Source of the DNA: Microbispora siamensis
GTDB taxonomy: Bacteria > Actinomycetota > Actinomycetes > Streptosporangiales > Streptosporangiaceae
Length of the DNA stretch: 64,000 nucleotides
Assembly: GCF_016863095.1 (NCBI RefSeq)
Contig: NZ_BOOF01000034.1
Span: 62,001-126,000 of the forward strand
Direction: 5' to 3'
This document shows positions 1-8,152 of this stretch, piece by piece (position 1 is the stretch's first letter; every line of letters begins with the position of its first letter). The notes beneath the pieces were generated by a model. That model did not search any database and was not told the origin of the DNA. It worked only from the letters and a program-made list of their open reading frames with translations. A program made the translations under genes and the position numbers.

Positions 1-471
1 CTCGCCGTCGGCCAGCACCCCGAGCCGCGTCTCGTTGCCGTACGCCCCCTCGCCGAGCCTGTCGACCTTGCCGTGGGCCAGGAGCAGGACCTCGTCCATC
101 GGGGTGCCGGCCCGGGCGATGACCTGGCCGGCCTCGTACTCCCGCTGGGTGAACAGGTCGGCCATGGCGGCGAGCACGTCGGCGTCGCCGAACCCGCGCA
201 GGGCGGGAAGCTCGCACAACTCTGCGGAGATGACCCGCACGTCCGCCCCGGTCGAGACGAACGTCACCCGCCCGTCGGCCATCTGGTAGGTCAGCCGCCG
301 GTTGACCCGGTAGACGCCGCCCACCGCCTCGACCCAGGGCAGCACGCGCAGCAGATGACGGGAGGTGATCTCCTGCATCTGCGGCGGGGTCTTGGTCGTC
401 GTGGCCAGGTTGCGCGCGGCCCTGGTGCTGAGGCTCAACCGGTTGTCGGTCGGCATGGTGTTTTCGGTCAC
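1..471 (-). CDS. Family 2B encapsulin shell protein (partial, N-terminal 157 residues)
   Basis: The reverse strand reads without interruption from GTG at 471 off the window edge. The N-terminus ([20 protein letters not shown], then [34 protein letters not shown]) matches my recollection of family 2B encapsulins, HK97-fold shell proteins carrying a cyclic-nucleotide-binding-like domain. The stretch [20 protein letters not shown] near residue 135 would be the start of that insert. A GGGGTGA box 6-7 nt upstream favours the GTG at 471 over the ATG at 456. The polyprenyl diphosphate synthase directly upstream on the same strand is a known cargo class for this shell family, so the pair probably forms an enzyme-loaded nanocompartment. 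The capsid C-terminal part lies outside the window. Family assignment is by motif memory, not a search. Confidence 0.8.
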   Translation of the reverse strand, partial: MTENTMPTDNRLSLSTRAARNLATTTKTPPQMQEITSRHLLRVLPWVEAVGGVYRVNRRLTYQMADGRVTFVSTGADVRVISAELCELPALRGFGDADVLAAMADLFTQREYEAGQVIARAGTPMDEVLLLAHGKVDRLGEGAYGNETRLGVLADGE

Positions 472-689
472 GGCACATCACCCCATCTGTGATCGGCACG
501 GCGGCCGGTTGTTCGGTGACTGGTCACGCTCGTCGCCGAGCGGCGGAGGGGGAAGGAAAGATCAGGGTCGTACCGGCCCGGACAGGGCCGCACCGCATGC
601 GCCGGATGCCCGTACGGCCGCACGCGAAGGCGGCCGGAGTGTCCCGGCGGCGGGAGTCGTGAGAGAGGCGGGCGTACCGATCGCGCGCC

Positions 690-1802
690 TCACCTGACGC
701 GGCGGGTGAGCCGCTCGGTGAGCACCGTGAGCGCCCGCGCCGCATCCGGGGCGATCGCGCAGTCGCGCAGCGCGTCGAGCGCCTGCCCGGCCCGCAGGGC
801 GATGAGGTCCTCGACCTCGCCGAGAGCGCCGGTGTCCACGATGATCTGCCGGAGCTCGGCCGCCCGCCGTTCGTCCAGGTCGGGGGCGCCGTGCCAGGTC
901 CGCAGCCGGTCCCGTTCGGGTCCCCGCGCCCGCGCGTACGCGTACGCCATGAGCACGGTCCGCTTTCCCTCACGCAGGTCGTCGAGGACCGGTTTGCCGG
1001 TGACGGCGGGGTCGCCGAAGACGCCGAGGACGTCGTCGCGCAGCTGGAACGCCTCTCCGAGCGGCAGGCCGAACCGGGAGTACGCCTCCAGGAGGGCGGG
1101 CGGGGCCCCGGCGAGCGCCCCGCCGATCTGCAGCGGGCGCTCCACGGTGTATCGGGCCGTCTTGTAGCGGATCACGGTCAGGGCCTGCTCGACGTCCGCG
1201 TCCGCGCGGGCGTGCGCCAGGATGTCGAGGTACTGCCCGGTGACGACCTCCGTGCGCATCCGGTTGAACAGCTCGCGTGCCGCGCGTCCTCGCACGTCGC
1301 CGGTGGCGGCGTCCGCGAGCAGTTCGTCCGCCCACGCCTGCGCGAGCACTCCGAGCAGGATGGCGGCGGATTGGCCGAAGGTCTCCGCGCCCGTCCACCG
1401 CGGGGTTCCGGCGAGCCCCCTGTGGATGGTCGGGCGCCCGCGGCGCAGCTCGCTGCCGTCCATGACGTCGTCGTGGATCAGCAGGCCGGCGTGGTAGAGC
1501 TCGAGCGCCGCGCCGGTGAGGACGGCCCGGTCCTCGTGCGGCTCCTCGCCGCCCGCGCCACGCCAGCCCCAGTAGCACAGCAGCGGCCGGATGCGCTTGC
1601 CGCCCCCGACCACGAACTCGCGCAGCAGCCGGTAGCCCTCGGCGACGTCCGGATCACCGACAGGGGGACGCCGGGCGTCGAGGAAACCGGCCAGCAGCTC
1701 GTCGACCCGTCCCCGGACGGCGCTCGTGACGGCGGCGACGCCGCCGGTGTCACCGACGCCGGTGATCCCCTTGACGGACGTGTCCACGGTGTCCGCGGTC
1801 AT
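690..1802 (-). CDS. Polyprenyl diphosphate synthase, probable encapsulin cargo
   Basis: A 370-residue trans-isoprenyl diphosphate synthase, condensing IPP with allylic diphosphates. It shows the substrate-binding GGGKRIRP box, a first Asp-rich motif LIHDDVMD and a second LRDDVLGVFGD in which the usual last Asp of DDxxD is Gly. The first 25-30 residues (ADTVDTSVKGITGVGDTGG) are Gly/Thr/Val-rich, look disordered and precede the catalytic fold; family 2 encapsulin cargos typically carry such an N-terminal targeting extension. The start is an ATG with a strong GAGGAGG box. It lies upstream of the encapsulin gene with a 218-bp gap in which I see no gene. Chain length cannot be told from the sequence. 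Confidence 0.88.
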   Translation of the reverse strand: MTADTVDTSVKGITGVGDTGGVAAVTSAVRGRVDELLAGFLDARRPPVGDPDVAEGYRLLREFVVGGGKRIRPLLCYWGWRGAGGEEPHEDRAVLTGAALELYHAGLLIHDDVMDGSELRRGRPTIHRGLAGTPRWTGAETFGQSAAILLGVLAQAWADELLADAATGDVRGRAARELFNRMRTEVVTGQYLDILAHARADADVEQALTVIRYKTARYTVERPLQIGGALAGAPPALLEAYSRFGLPLGEAFQLRDDVLGVFGDPAVTGKPVLDDLREGKRTVLMAYAYARARGPERDRLRTWHGAPDLDERRAAELRQIIVDTGALGEVEDLIALRAGQALDALRDCAIAPDAARALTVLTERLTRRVR

Positions 1803-1877
1803 GCACGGCCTCCTCGCTCGGCGAGCCGGTATCCCTTGCGGAAAGTTACTTAATGAACACGCAAAGTAGAACCGCTC

Positions 1878-1894
1878 GTTCCGATAGTCGGAAC
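1878..1894. promoter_or_regulatory. Perfect 7-3-7 inverted repeat upstream of the prenyl synthase/encapsulin genes
   Basis: GTTCCGA-tag-TCGGAAC is a perfect dyad 76 bp upstream of the prenyl synthase start, in the 123-bp gap to the ABC permease stop. It has no T run, so an operator is likelier than a terminator. The regulator is unknown. Confidence 0.4.
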
Positions 1895-1925
1895 TTCTCG
1901 CCGAGCCGGACTCGGACCACCCAGC

Positions 1926-2780
1926 TCAGTCGGCTCTGCCGAACTGTGCGATCGCGGTCGCGAGCAGGGCGAGCCCGAGGACCGCGAGTACGGCCACCTC
2001 GACGGGGATCGGGACATGCCACCCGCCCCACGTCAGCCCCGGCGCGAGCCGGGCGCGTACGGCCGGCGTCAGGTTCAGATGCGCGAAGACCAGCCGCCTG
2101 ATGGGATCCACGGCGTACGAAAGCGGATCGATCCGGTTGAGCGCGGTCAGCCACGCGGGCAGGTTCGAGGCGGGGAACATCGCGCCCGACATGAAGTACA
2201 GCGGCATGATCAGCAGCTGGTTGAGCGCCATGAACGACTGCATCTGCCTGACGCGCACGGACATCGCGACCCCGAAGGCCGTGATGGTGAAGGCCAGCAG
2301 CACCTGGATGCCGAACACGCCGAGCATCAGGCCCGGCGCGTACGGCACGCCCACGGGACCCGCGATGCAGATGACGACGAGGCCCTGGAAGGCCGCGACG
2401 GTGGCCCCGCCCAGGCACTTGCCGAGGACGATGGCCCCGCGGGACACCGGCGCCACCAGCATCTCCCGCAGGAACCCGAACTCCCGGTCCCAGACGATCG
2501 AGGCGGCCGAGGACATGGCGCTGAACAGGACGGCCATGGCGAGAATGCCCGGGTAGAGGAAGGTCCGCAGGCCGAGCCCCCCGGTGCCGCCCGAGGTGAG
2601 CTGCGACAGACCGGTGCCGAGGACGAACAGGAACAGGAACGGCTGCACGAGAGAGGTGAGGATGCGCAGCGGGCCGGTGAAGAACCGGATGATCTCGCGC
2701 TGCCAGACCACCTTGACGGCGCGCAGCTCGCTCATCGCGCTGCGCCCGGGCACCCGGACCGCCGTGACGGGCAACGTCAT
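1926..2780 (-). CDS. ABC-2 type exporter permease (DrrB-like)
   Basis: A 284-residue membrane protein with about six hydrophobic segments and the ABC-2 permease pattern (VWDREFGFLREMLVAPVSR, then a Gly-rich helix pair, then MSGAMFPASNLPAWL near the C-terminal third). It partners the ATPase encoded just upstream; their ATG and TGA overlap as ATGA (2777-2780), indicating translational coupling. The pair resembles daunorubicin-type DrrAB exporters that remove hydrophobic drugs or lipids. The substrate is unknown. The start ATG at 2780 was chosen because of the overlap; the open frame extends further upstream only as a shadow of the ATPase gene. Confidence 0.88.
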   Translation of the reverse strand: MTLPVTAVRVPGRSAMSELRAVKVVWQREIIRFFTGPLRILTSLVQPFLFLFVLGTGLSQLTSGGTGGLGLRTFLYPGILAMAVLFSAMSSAASIVWDREFGFLREMLVAPVSRGAIVLGKCLGGATVAAFQGLVVICIAGPVGVPYAPGLMLGVFGIQVLLAFTITAFGVAMSVRVRQMQSFMALNQLLIMPLYFMSGAMFPASNLPAWLTALNRIDPLSYAVDPIRRLVFAHLNLTPAVRARLAPGLTWGGWHVPIPVEVAVLAVLGLALLATAIAQFGRAD

Positions 2781-3763
2781 CGCCGGCCTCCTCGCGCCGC
2801 GGCGAGCGCGGCCGGGCCGCGCGCGCCGCCGGTCGACTCCGCGTCGCGGATCGACCGGCCGGTGTACGACATGAACACGTCGTCGAGGCTGGGCCTGGCC
2901 ACGCTGACGGACCGGATCGGCAGCCCCGACCGGGAGAACAGCTCCGGGACGAACCGCTCCCCCTCGTCCACGTGGAAGACCACCACGTCCCCGGACGCGA
3001 CGGCCCGGATGCCGAACCGCTCGTCCAGGGCGGCGACGGCCGCCGCGCCGTCGTCGGTCTCGATCTGGACACGGTCCTTGCCGACGCCGGCCTTCAGCGC
3101 GGCGGGGGTGTCGAGCGCGATGATCCGGCCGCCGTCCATGATGGCGATGCGGTCGCAGTGCTCGGCCTCGTCCATGTAGTGGGTGGTCAGGAAGACCGTG
3201 ATGTCCTCGGCCTCCTTGAGCTCCCGGATGTAGGACCAGATGGAGCTTCTGGTCTGCGGGTCCAGGCCCACCGTGGGCTCGTCGAGGAACAGCACCCGCG
3301 GCGAGTGCAGCAGGCCACGGGCGATCTCCAGTCTTCGTCTCATGCCGCCCGAGAACGTCGCGACCTTGGCGCCGCGCCTGTCCCACAGCCCCACCATCTC
3401 GAGCACTCCCCGCAGCCGCGGACCGACGTCCGCGCGGGGCACGCCGTACAGCTCGGCGTGGAAACGCAGGTTGCGCTCGGCCGTCAGATAGCCGTCCAGC
3501 GTCGGGTCCTGGAACACCAGCCCGATCGAGCGCCGCACGCTGTCGCGTTCGCGCACCACGTCGTAACCGGCCACGCGCGCCTCACCGGCCGTGGGCGTGG
3601 TCAGGGTGCAGAGCATGCTGATCGTCGTGGACTTCCCGGCGCCGTTCGGGCCGAGGAAGCCGAAGATCTCTCCTCTGTGCACGGTCAGGTCGATGCCGCG
3701 TACGGCCTCGACGTCGCCGTAATGCTTGGCCAGGCCGGTGGTTTCCACCGCCGGATGCGTCAT
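2777..3763 (-). CDS. ABC exporter ATPase (DrrA-like)
   Basis: A 328-residue ATP-binding subunit with Walker A GPNGAGKST, Q-loop VFQDPTLD, signature FSGGMRRRLEIARG, Walker B VLFLDEPTVGLDP and H-loop TTHYMDEAE. A C-terminal domain of about 90 residues ending SLDDVFMSYTGR is typical of DrrA-type proteins. The ATG at 3763 follows a GGGGAGG box; a GTG 13 codons upstream lies within the operator region and is unlikely. It is divergent from a TetR gene, with two 17-bp operator-like dyads in between, so it is probably repressed by that TetR and induced by a ligand. Confidence 0.92.
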   Translation of the reverse strand: MTHPAVETTGLAKHYGDVEAVRGIDLTVHRGEIFGFLGPNGAGKSTTISMLCTLTTPTAGEARVAGYDVVRERDSVRRSIGLVFQDPTLDGYLTAERNLRFHAELYGVPRADVGPRLRGVLEMVGLWDRRGAKVATFSGGMRRRLEIARGLLHSPRVLFLDEPTVGLDPQTRSSIWSYIRELKEAEDITVFLTTHYMDEAEHCDRIAIMDGGRIIALDTPAALKAGVGKDRVQIETDDGAAAVAALDERFGIRAVASGDVVVFHVDEGERFVPELFSRSGLPIRSVSVARPSLDDVFMSYTGRSIRDAESTGGARGPAALAAARGGRR

Positions 3764-3778
3764 CCCGCCTCCCCATTC

Positions 3779-3812
3779 GTTACACTTGGTGTAACAGTAC
3801 ACCAGGTGTAAC
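3779..3812. promoter_or_regulatory. Two abutting 17-bp TetR operator-like dyads
   Basis: Site 1 (3779-3795) is GTTACACTTGGTGTAAC, a perfect 7-3-7 inverted repeat. Site 2 (3796-3812) is AGTACACCAGGTGTAAC, identical at 13 of 17 positions and itself a dyad (TACACC-a-GGTGTA). They fill the divergent gap between the ABC ATPase and the TetR gene and end just before the TetR ribosome-binding site AAGGAGG (3814-3820), consistent with control of both directions. Confidence 0.7.
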
Positions 3813-3830
3813 TAAGGAGGCCGATACGCT

Positions 3831-4472
3831 GTGCCCATGAGTGCGGGCGGACTGCGGGAGCTGAAGAAGAACCGGACCCGGCAGCTCATCGCCGACACCG
3901 CGAACGCGCTCTTCCGGGCCCGGGGATTCGACGAGGTCACCGTGGACGAGATCGCGGCGGCCGCCCAGGTGTCGAAGAAGACGGTGTTCAACCACTTTCC
4001 GACCAAGGAGGACCTGGTCTTCTACCGGGCCGAGAACCGGGAGGCCATGTCGCTGGCGGCGGTCACCGACCGCCCGGCCGGGGTGTCCATCCTCGACTCC
4101 TTCCGGGCGCTGTGCCTGGCGCAGACCCGGTTCGTCGCGGGGATGCGGCGCGACCTCGTCCACCCGCGCAGCTTCTTCGACCTCGTCAGCGGCAACCCGT
4201 CCCTGGAGCGGAAGATGCACGAGGTCAACGAGCGCATCACCCGGGTCCTCGCCGACGCGCTGGCGGCCGAGGCGGGCGCGGAGCCCGGCGACCCGCTGCC
4301 CCGCATCGTCGCCTCGACGCTGGTCGGCGCGCAGCGGGCGCTCTACCGGCGGCTGCGTCAGCGGGTCCGGGAGGGCGGGCCCGACGAGGAGATCGAGCGC
4401 GCCCACCGCGCGGACGTCGAACGGGTCTTCGACCTGCTCGGCAAGGGCCTCGGCGGCTACCCGCCGGGGTGA
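3831..4472 (+). CDS. TetR family repressor of the ABC exporter
   Basis: A 213-residue TetR-type regulator. The N-terminal HTH is clear (IADTANALFRARGFDEVTVD, then IAAAAQVSKKTVFNHFPTKE); the C-terminal ligand domain is unclassified. AAGGAGG sits 10 nt before the GTG at 3831; an ATG at 3837 is the alternative. It is transcribed away from the drrAB-like genes and preceded by twin dyads, so autoregulation and exporter repression are likely. Its stop is 3 bp from the convergent MFS stop. Confidence 0.88.
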   Translation: MPMSAGGLRELKKNRTRQLIADTANALFRARGFDEVTVDEIAAAAQVSKKTVFNHFPTKEDLVFYRAENREAMSLAAVTDRPAGVSILDSFRALCLAQTRFVAGMRRDLVHPRSFFDLVSGNPSLERKMHEVNERITRVLADALAAEAGAEPGDPLPRIVASTLVGAQRALYRRLRQRVREGGPDEEIERAHRADVERVFDLLGKGLGGYPPG

Positions 4473-4475
4473 CTT

Positions 4476-5798
4476 CTACTCGGCCACCGCGACCCTGGCC
4501 TCCGGGCCGTCCACGGTCTCGGCGCGCTCACGCCGCCAGGGGCCGTGGAACAGGAAGACGGCGGGCGCGAACAGCGCCAGGCACACCAAGGAGACCACCA
4601 GCCAGGTCTGCCAGCTCGTGGCCTCGACCACGTGCGGGATGACCAGCAGGCCGACCACGGCGATCGCCTTGGTGAGGAAGCCGAACAGTCCCCAGGCCGT
4701 GCCCTGCAGCCGGGGGTCGACGTCCTCGGCGTCCTCGGAGTAGTTGGCCATCCACGGCCCGTACGCCACGCCGAGCGAGCCGCCGAGCAGCGCGCCGACG
4801 ATCATGAGCATGCCGCTGGAGACGTCCTGGCCGCCGAGGAGCGAGGCCAGGTAGGCGGTGACGAGCACGGCCGCCACGGTGCCGCCGAGCGTGAACGGCT
4901 TGCGGAGCTGGGTGCGGTCGGAGAGGCGGCCGGCCACGATCAGGGTGATCAGGTTGAGGCTCCAGAAGCACGCCATGATCGTGGACGCCTCGGCGGCCGT
5001 GATGCCCAGCGCGCCGACCAGCATGGTCTGACCGAAGAGCGTGAGCGTGATGTAGAGCACCAGCCACAGCGAGATGCCGATCACGTGGGCCCAGATGTTG
5101 CGCCGGACGAACAGCGAGGAGACCCTGGCCGGCCTGGTCAGGTCAACCACTTCCGCGGACTGGCGCTCGGTGTGCTGGATCTGCGCGCGCAGCTCGGGCG
5201 ACAGGTCGGCGATGTTGAGGGCGATGACGATCGAGATGACCAGCGAGAAGCAGCCCATGATGACGAACTGCGACCGCCAGGAGTCGTCGAAGATCGGCAG
5301 CGTCCAGCCCGCGACGGCGGCGGCGAGGAAGTTGGCCCCCACCGGTCCCCAGGTCCAGAAGCCGAACGCCTGGGCCCGGCCGAGACGCGGCGAGAAGTCG
5401 CGGACCAGCGGCGCCGTGCTCGCCATCGCCACCCCGTCGACGAAGGCCAGCACGATCCTGGCGATCAGCAGGTCCCTTGAGCTGTGGACGAGCGTCATGG
5501 CGAAGCAGCACACGGCGGTCAGCAGCATCAGCGGGACCAGCAGGCGCACCCTGCCGAGCCGGTCGGTGAGCCGACCGCCGACCGCCGACGCGACGGCCCC
5601 CGCGACCGCCGCCGCCCCGGACACCGCGCCGTACGTCGCGAGGGACATGTCGAGGTCCTTGAGGAGCAGCGGGACCACGGGGGCGATCTGCGCCTCATAG
5701 GAGCCGATGAGGACGGCCAGCACGGCCATCGTGAGGATCTTCATGCGACGGGCCCCGGTGGGGTACTCGTCGAGCTCGCGTACGTAGGACAGGCCCAT
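4476..5798 (-). CDS. MFS transporter of the TTCTAG regulon
   Basis: A major facilitator of 440 residues with about 12 helices and the loop 2-3 signature GGRLTDRLGRVRLL. The ATG at 5798 has AAAGG 7 nt upstream; a GTG two codons earlier (5804) is possible. It is divergent from the VOC/DUF35/thiolase-like genes and carries the perfect TTCTAG-N9-CTAGAA dyad (5838-5858) in its promoter region, so it is probably the uptake or efflux system for the compound or CoA pathway handled by this cluster. The substrate cannot be deduced. Confidence 0.85.
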   Translation of the reverse strand: MGLSYVRELDEYPTGARRMKILTMAVLAVLIGSYEAQIAPVVPLLLKDLDMSLATYGAVSGAAAVAGAVASAVGGRLTDRLGRVRLLVPLMLLTAVCCFAMTLVHSSRDLLIARIVLAFVDGVAMASTAPLVRDFSPRLGRAQAFGFWTWGPVGANFLAAAVAGWTLPIFDDSWRSQFVIMGCFSLVISIVIALNIADLSPELRAQIQHTERQSAEVVDLTRPARVSSLFVRRNIWAHVIGISLWLVLYITLTLFGQTMLVGALGITAAEASTIMACFWSLNLITLIVAGRLSDRTQLRKPFTLGGTVAAVLVTAYLASLLGGQDVSSGMLMIVGALLGGSLGVAYGPWMANYSEDAEDVDPRLQGTAWGLFGFLTKAIAVVGLLVIPHVVEATSWQTWLVVSLVCLALFAPAVFLFHGPWRRERAETVDGPEARVAVAE

Positions 5799-5837
5799 TG
5801 ACACGCCTTTCTCGTCAGCCCCCGTCCCAGCAATGAG

Positions 5838-5858
5838 TTCTAGAAGCCAGCTCTAGAA
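5838..5858. promoter_or_regulatory. Perfect TTCTAG-N9-CTAGAA operator, MFS side
   Basis: A 21-bp dyad with both half-sites exact. The same spacing recurs exactly at 18759-18779 and with mismatches at 6506, 6519, 16099 and 16161. The likely binder is the TetR protein encoded at 16227-16901. Confidence 0.65.
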
Positions 5859-5936
5859 TTCATTTCCACGAATGCTCCGCCCTCTCACGGCTGGAGTCAA
5901 GGGTTGTGAGCATGGTGTTTCCTGGGAATCGGACGA

Positions 5937-5953
5937 CTAGAATGAGATTCTAG
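5937..5953. promoter_or_regulatory. CTAGAAT-gag-ATTCTAG dyad upstream of the VOC gene
   Basis: A perfect 7-3-7 inverted repeat built from the same half-site letters but with the halves closer together, 22 bp before the GTG of the VOC gene and next to its AAGGAGG box. It could be an operator with altered geometry. Confidence 0.5.
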
Positions 5954-5975
5954 GATTTCGATCGAAGGAGGACGG

Positions 5976-6488
5976 GTGGACATCGCCGAGGAGCTGGCCG
6001 GGCTGGACGCGGCCTTCGACCACACGGCCGTCGCCGCGCCACGCATCAGGGACCTGCTGCCGATCTACCGTGACCTGCTGGGAGGCGTCTATCTCGGCGG
6101 GGGCGACAACGTGGTGAACGGCTACCGGACGCTCCAGCTCAGGTACGCCAACGGGAGCAAGATCGAGCTGATGGAGCCGCTGGCCGGATCCTCGTTCTTC
6201 GACAGCTTCTTCGACCTCACTCGCGGCAGAGGCGGGGTGCACCACCTCAACTTCCACGTCACCGACATCGATGCGGCCGTGGCCGCTCTGCGTGGGCGCG
6301 GCTACCGGTTGTTCGGCCTCAACCTCGCCGAACCCCGGTGGCGCGAGGTCTTCCTCCACCCCAAGGAGGCCCACGGGGTCCTGGTGCAACTCGCCCAGCC
6401 GGGGCCGCGCAACCCCGAGCCGGTGCCGTCCCTCGATGGCCTGCTGGCCGGCCGCGGCCGGCGTGGCAACGGCGTCCCGAGCCCCTGA
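5976..6488 (+). CDS. VOC (glyoxalase/epimerase fold) protein
   Basis: A 170-residue protein of the vicinal-oxygen-chelate fold, resembling methylmalonyl-CoA epimerase-type proteins: FDHTAVAAPRIRDLLPIYRD at the N-terminus, KIELMEPL in the middle, GGVHHLNFHVTDIDAAVAAL and GVLVQL later. His 17, Glu 66 and His 92 are plausible metal ligands (inferred). The GTG start follows GAAGGAGG. It sits first in a CoA-ester gene set under the TTCTAG operators, so it may epimerise or isomerise a CoA thioester intermediate; the substrate is unknown. Confidence 0.75.
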   Translation: MDIAEELAGLDAAFDHTAVAAPRIRDLLPIYRDLLGGVYLGGGDNVVNGYRTLQLRYANGSKIELMEPLAGSSFFDSFFDLTRGRGGVHHLNFHVTDIDAAVAALRGRGYRLFGLNLAEPRWREVFLHPKEAHGVLVQLAQPGPRNPEPVPSLDGLLAGRGRRGNGVPSP

Positions 6489-6505
6489 CAACGGACCCTC
6501 GCCAA

Positions 6506-6539
6506 CTTTAGATCGGAGTTCTAGAATTCGGCTCTAAGA
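6506..6539. promoter_or_regulatory. Overlapping degenerate TTCTAG-N9-CTAGAA sites before the DUF35 gene
   Basis: CTTTAG-N9-CTAGAA (6506-6526) and TTCTAG-N9-CTAAGA (6519-6539) share the central TTCTAGAATT core, each with two mismatches in one half-site. They lie 25 bp before the DUF35 start. Confidence 0.5.
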
Positions 6540-6563
6540 CTTCCTCCGCCTCGTAGGAGAACG

Positions 6564-6989
6564 ATGACCGCATCGCACAAGCCCGTCCCGAAGCCGACGC
6601 CGGAGACCCAGCCGTTCTGGGACGGCACGGCGGAGGGACGGCTGCGGATCCAGCGCTGCCTCGCCTGCTCACGGCACTACTTCTATCCACGGCCCGCCTG
6701 CCCGCACTGCGGCTCGGACGATGTCACGTGGGTGACGGCCAGTGGCAGGGCCACCCTCTACTCGTACGTGATCAACCATCGCCCGGCTCCCGGCTTCGAG
6801 CAGGACGGGCCGTACGCCATCGCGGTCGTGGAGCTGGAGGAGGGCGTGCGGATGATGACGAACATCGTCGGCGTCGAGATCACGCCGGAGAACCTGCCCC
6901 TGGACATGGAGCTGCGCGTGGTGTTCGAACAGCGCGGCGACGTGCACGTCCCCCTGTTCACCCCCGCCTCGGCCGGGGCCGCCGTATGA
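6564..6989 (+). CDS. DUF35 Zn-ribbon/OB-fold acyl-CoA partner protein
   Basis: A 141-residue DUF35 protein. It has an N-terminal helix (TQPFWDGTAEGRLRIQRC), a rubredoxin-like zinc ribbon CLAC...CPHC (residues 32-49) and an OB-fold rich in beta strands (ATLYSYVINHRPAPGF). Such proteins pair with thiolase-fold enzymes, as in ChsH2-DUF35/Ltp2 of steroid side-chain degradation. Here the TGA overlaps the next ATG (6986-6989), so the two products are probably made in step and form a complex. TAGGAGA precedes the ATG. Confidence 0.85.
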   Translation: MTASHKPVPKPTPETQPFWDGTAEGRLRIQRCLACSRHYFYPRPACPHCGSDDVTWVTASGRATLYSYVINHRPAPGFEQDGPYAIAVVELEEGVRMMTNIVGVEITPENLPLDMELRVVFEQRGDVHVPLFTPASAGAAV

Positions 6990-8113
6990 ACATCGTGATC
7001 GCCGGCGCGGCCGAGACCGACGAGCTCGGCAAGCTGCCCCACATGTCCACCGCGCAGCTCCACCTCCAGGCCGCGCGCAACGCCCTCGCCGACGCCGGGA
7101 TGACCAAGGCCGACATCGACGGCGTCGCCACCGTCGGCATGCCCGGCCCGATCCAGATCGCCCACGAGCTCGGGATCACTCCCGCCTGGCTCGACGGCAC
7201 CGGGGTGGGCGGCTCGTCCTTCCTCTTCCACGTACGGCACGCCGCCGCGGCCATCCGGGCCGGGCTGTGCACGACCGTGCTCATCACGCACGGCGAGTCC
7301 GGGCGGTCGCGGATCGGCGCGCCCCGGCCGGCCCTCGGTCCCGACTCGCTGATCGGCCAGTTCGAGCTGCCGTACGGCGTGCTCGGCCCGCCCACCATGT
7401 TCACGCTGACGGCGCTGCGCTACATGAAGGAGACCGGGCTCACGCACGAGCAGCTCGCGGAGGTCGCCGTCGCGCAGCGCCGGTGGGCGCACCTCAACCC
7501 CCGGGCCATGTACCAGGACCTGATCACCGTCGAGGACGTGCTCGCCTCCCGGATGGTCGCCTACCCCTTCCACCTGCTGGAGTGCTGCCTGGTCACCGAC
7601 GGCGGCGGCGCGCTGATCGTGACGACCGAGGAGCGCGCCCGCAGGTCGCCGGTGTACCTGCTCGGCTCCGGCGAGTCCGCCGAGTCGCCGATCATCTCCC
7701 AGATGGAGGACTTCACCACCTCCGCCGCCTTCCGCCGCTCCGGCGAGGCCGCATTCGCCGAGGCGGGCATCTCCCACGACGACGTGGACCACCTCATGAT
7801 CTACGACGCCTTCGCACACGTGCCGATCTACGGGCTGGAGGACCTCGGGTTCGTCAAGCGCGGCGAGGCCGGGCCGTTCATCGCCGAGGGCCACACCTCC
7901 CCCGGCGGCCGCCTGCCGCTCAACACCAACGGCGGTGGCCTCTCCTACACCCACACCGGCATGTACGGGATGTTCGCCATCCAGGAGTCCGTACGGCAGT
8001 TGCGCGGCGAGGCGGCGGCCCAGGTGCCCGGCGTCGAGGTCGGCGTCGTCCTCGGCAACGGCGGCATGTTCGCCTCCGCCGCCACCCTCGTCCTGTCCAA
8101 CCACCGCCCCTGA
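6986..8113 (+). CDS. Thiolase-fold protein lacking the usual catalytic cysteines (Ltp2-like)
   Basis: A 375-residue thiolase-superfamily protein (SCP2/lipid-transfer type). The core topology is present (AARNALADAGMTKADIDGVA, CCLVTDGGGALIVT, NTNGGGLSYTHTGMYGM). The normal nucleophile position reads GVGGSSF without Cys, and the C-terminal CxGG motif reads LGNGGMFAS, so ordinary thiolysis is unlikely. Together with the coupled DUF35 gene this resembles the retro-aldolase Ltp2 and its partner, which cleave a beta-hydroxyacyl-CoA side chain. That role is inferred from architecture. A strong hairpin follows the stop. Confidence 0.8.
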   Translation: MNIVIAGAAETDELGKLPHMSTAQLHLQAARNALADAGMTKADIDGVATVGMPGPIQIAHELGITPAWLDGTGVGGSSFLFHVRHAAAAIRAGLCTTVLITHGESGRSRIGAPRPALGPDSLIGQFELPYGVLGPPTMFTLTALRYMKETGLTHEQLAEVAVAQRRWAHLNPRAMYQDLITVEDVLASRMVAYPFHLLECCLVTDGGGALIVTTEERARRSPVYLLGSGESAESPIISQMEDFTTSAAFRRSGEAAFAEAGISHDDVDHLMIYDAFAHVPIYGLEDLGFVKRGEAGPFIAEGHTSPGGRLPLNTNGGGLSYTHTGMYGMFAIQESVRQLRGEAAAQVPGVEVGVVLGNGGMFASAATLVLSNHRP

Positions 8114-8124
8114 CGCGGCACGGC

Positions 8125-8152
8125 GACCCTCCGGCGCCCCCGCCGGAGGGTC
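8125..8152. terminator. 12-bp perfect hairpin after the thiolase-like gene
   Basis: GACCCTCCGGCG, loop CCCC, and the exact complement. It begins 11 bp after the stop codon and has no T run, as is common for high-G+C terminators. The rest of the gap up to 8330 holds no gene I can support. Confidence 0.7.
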
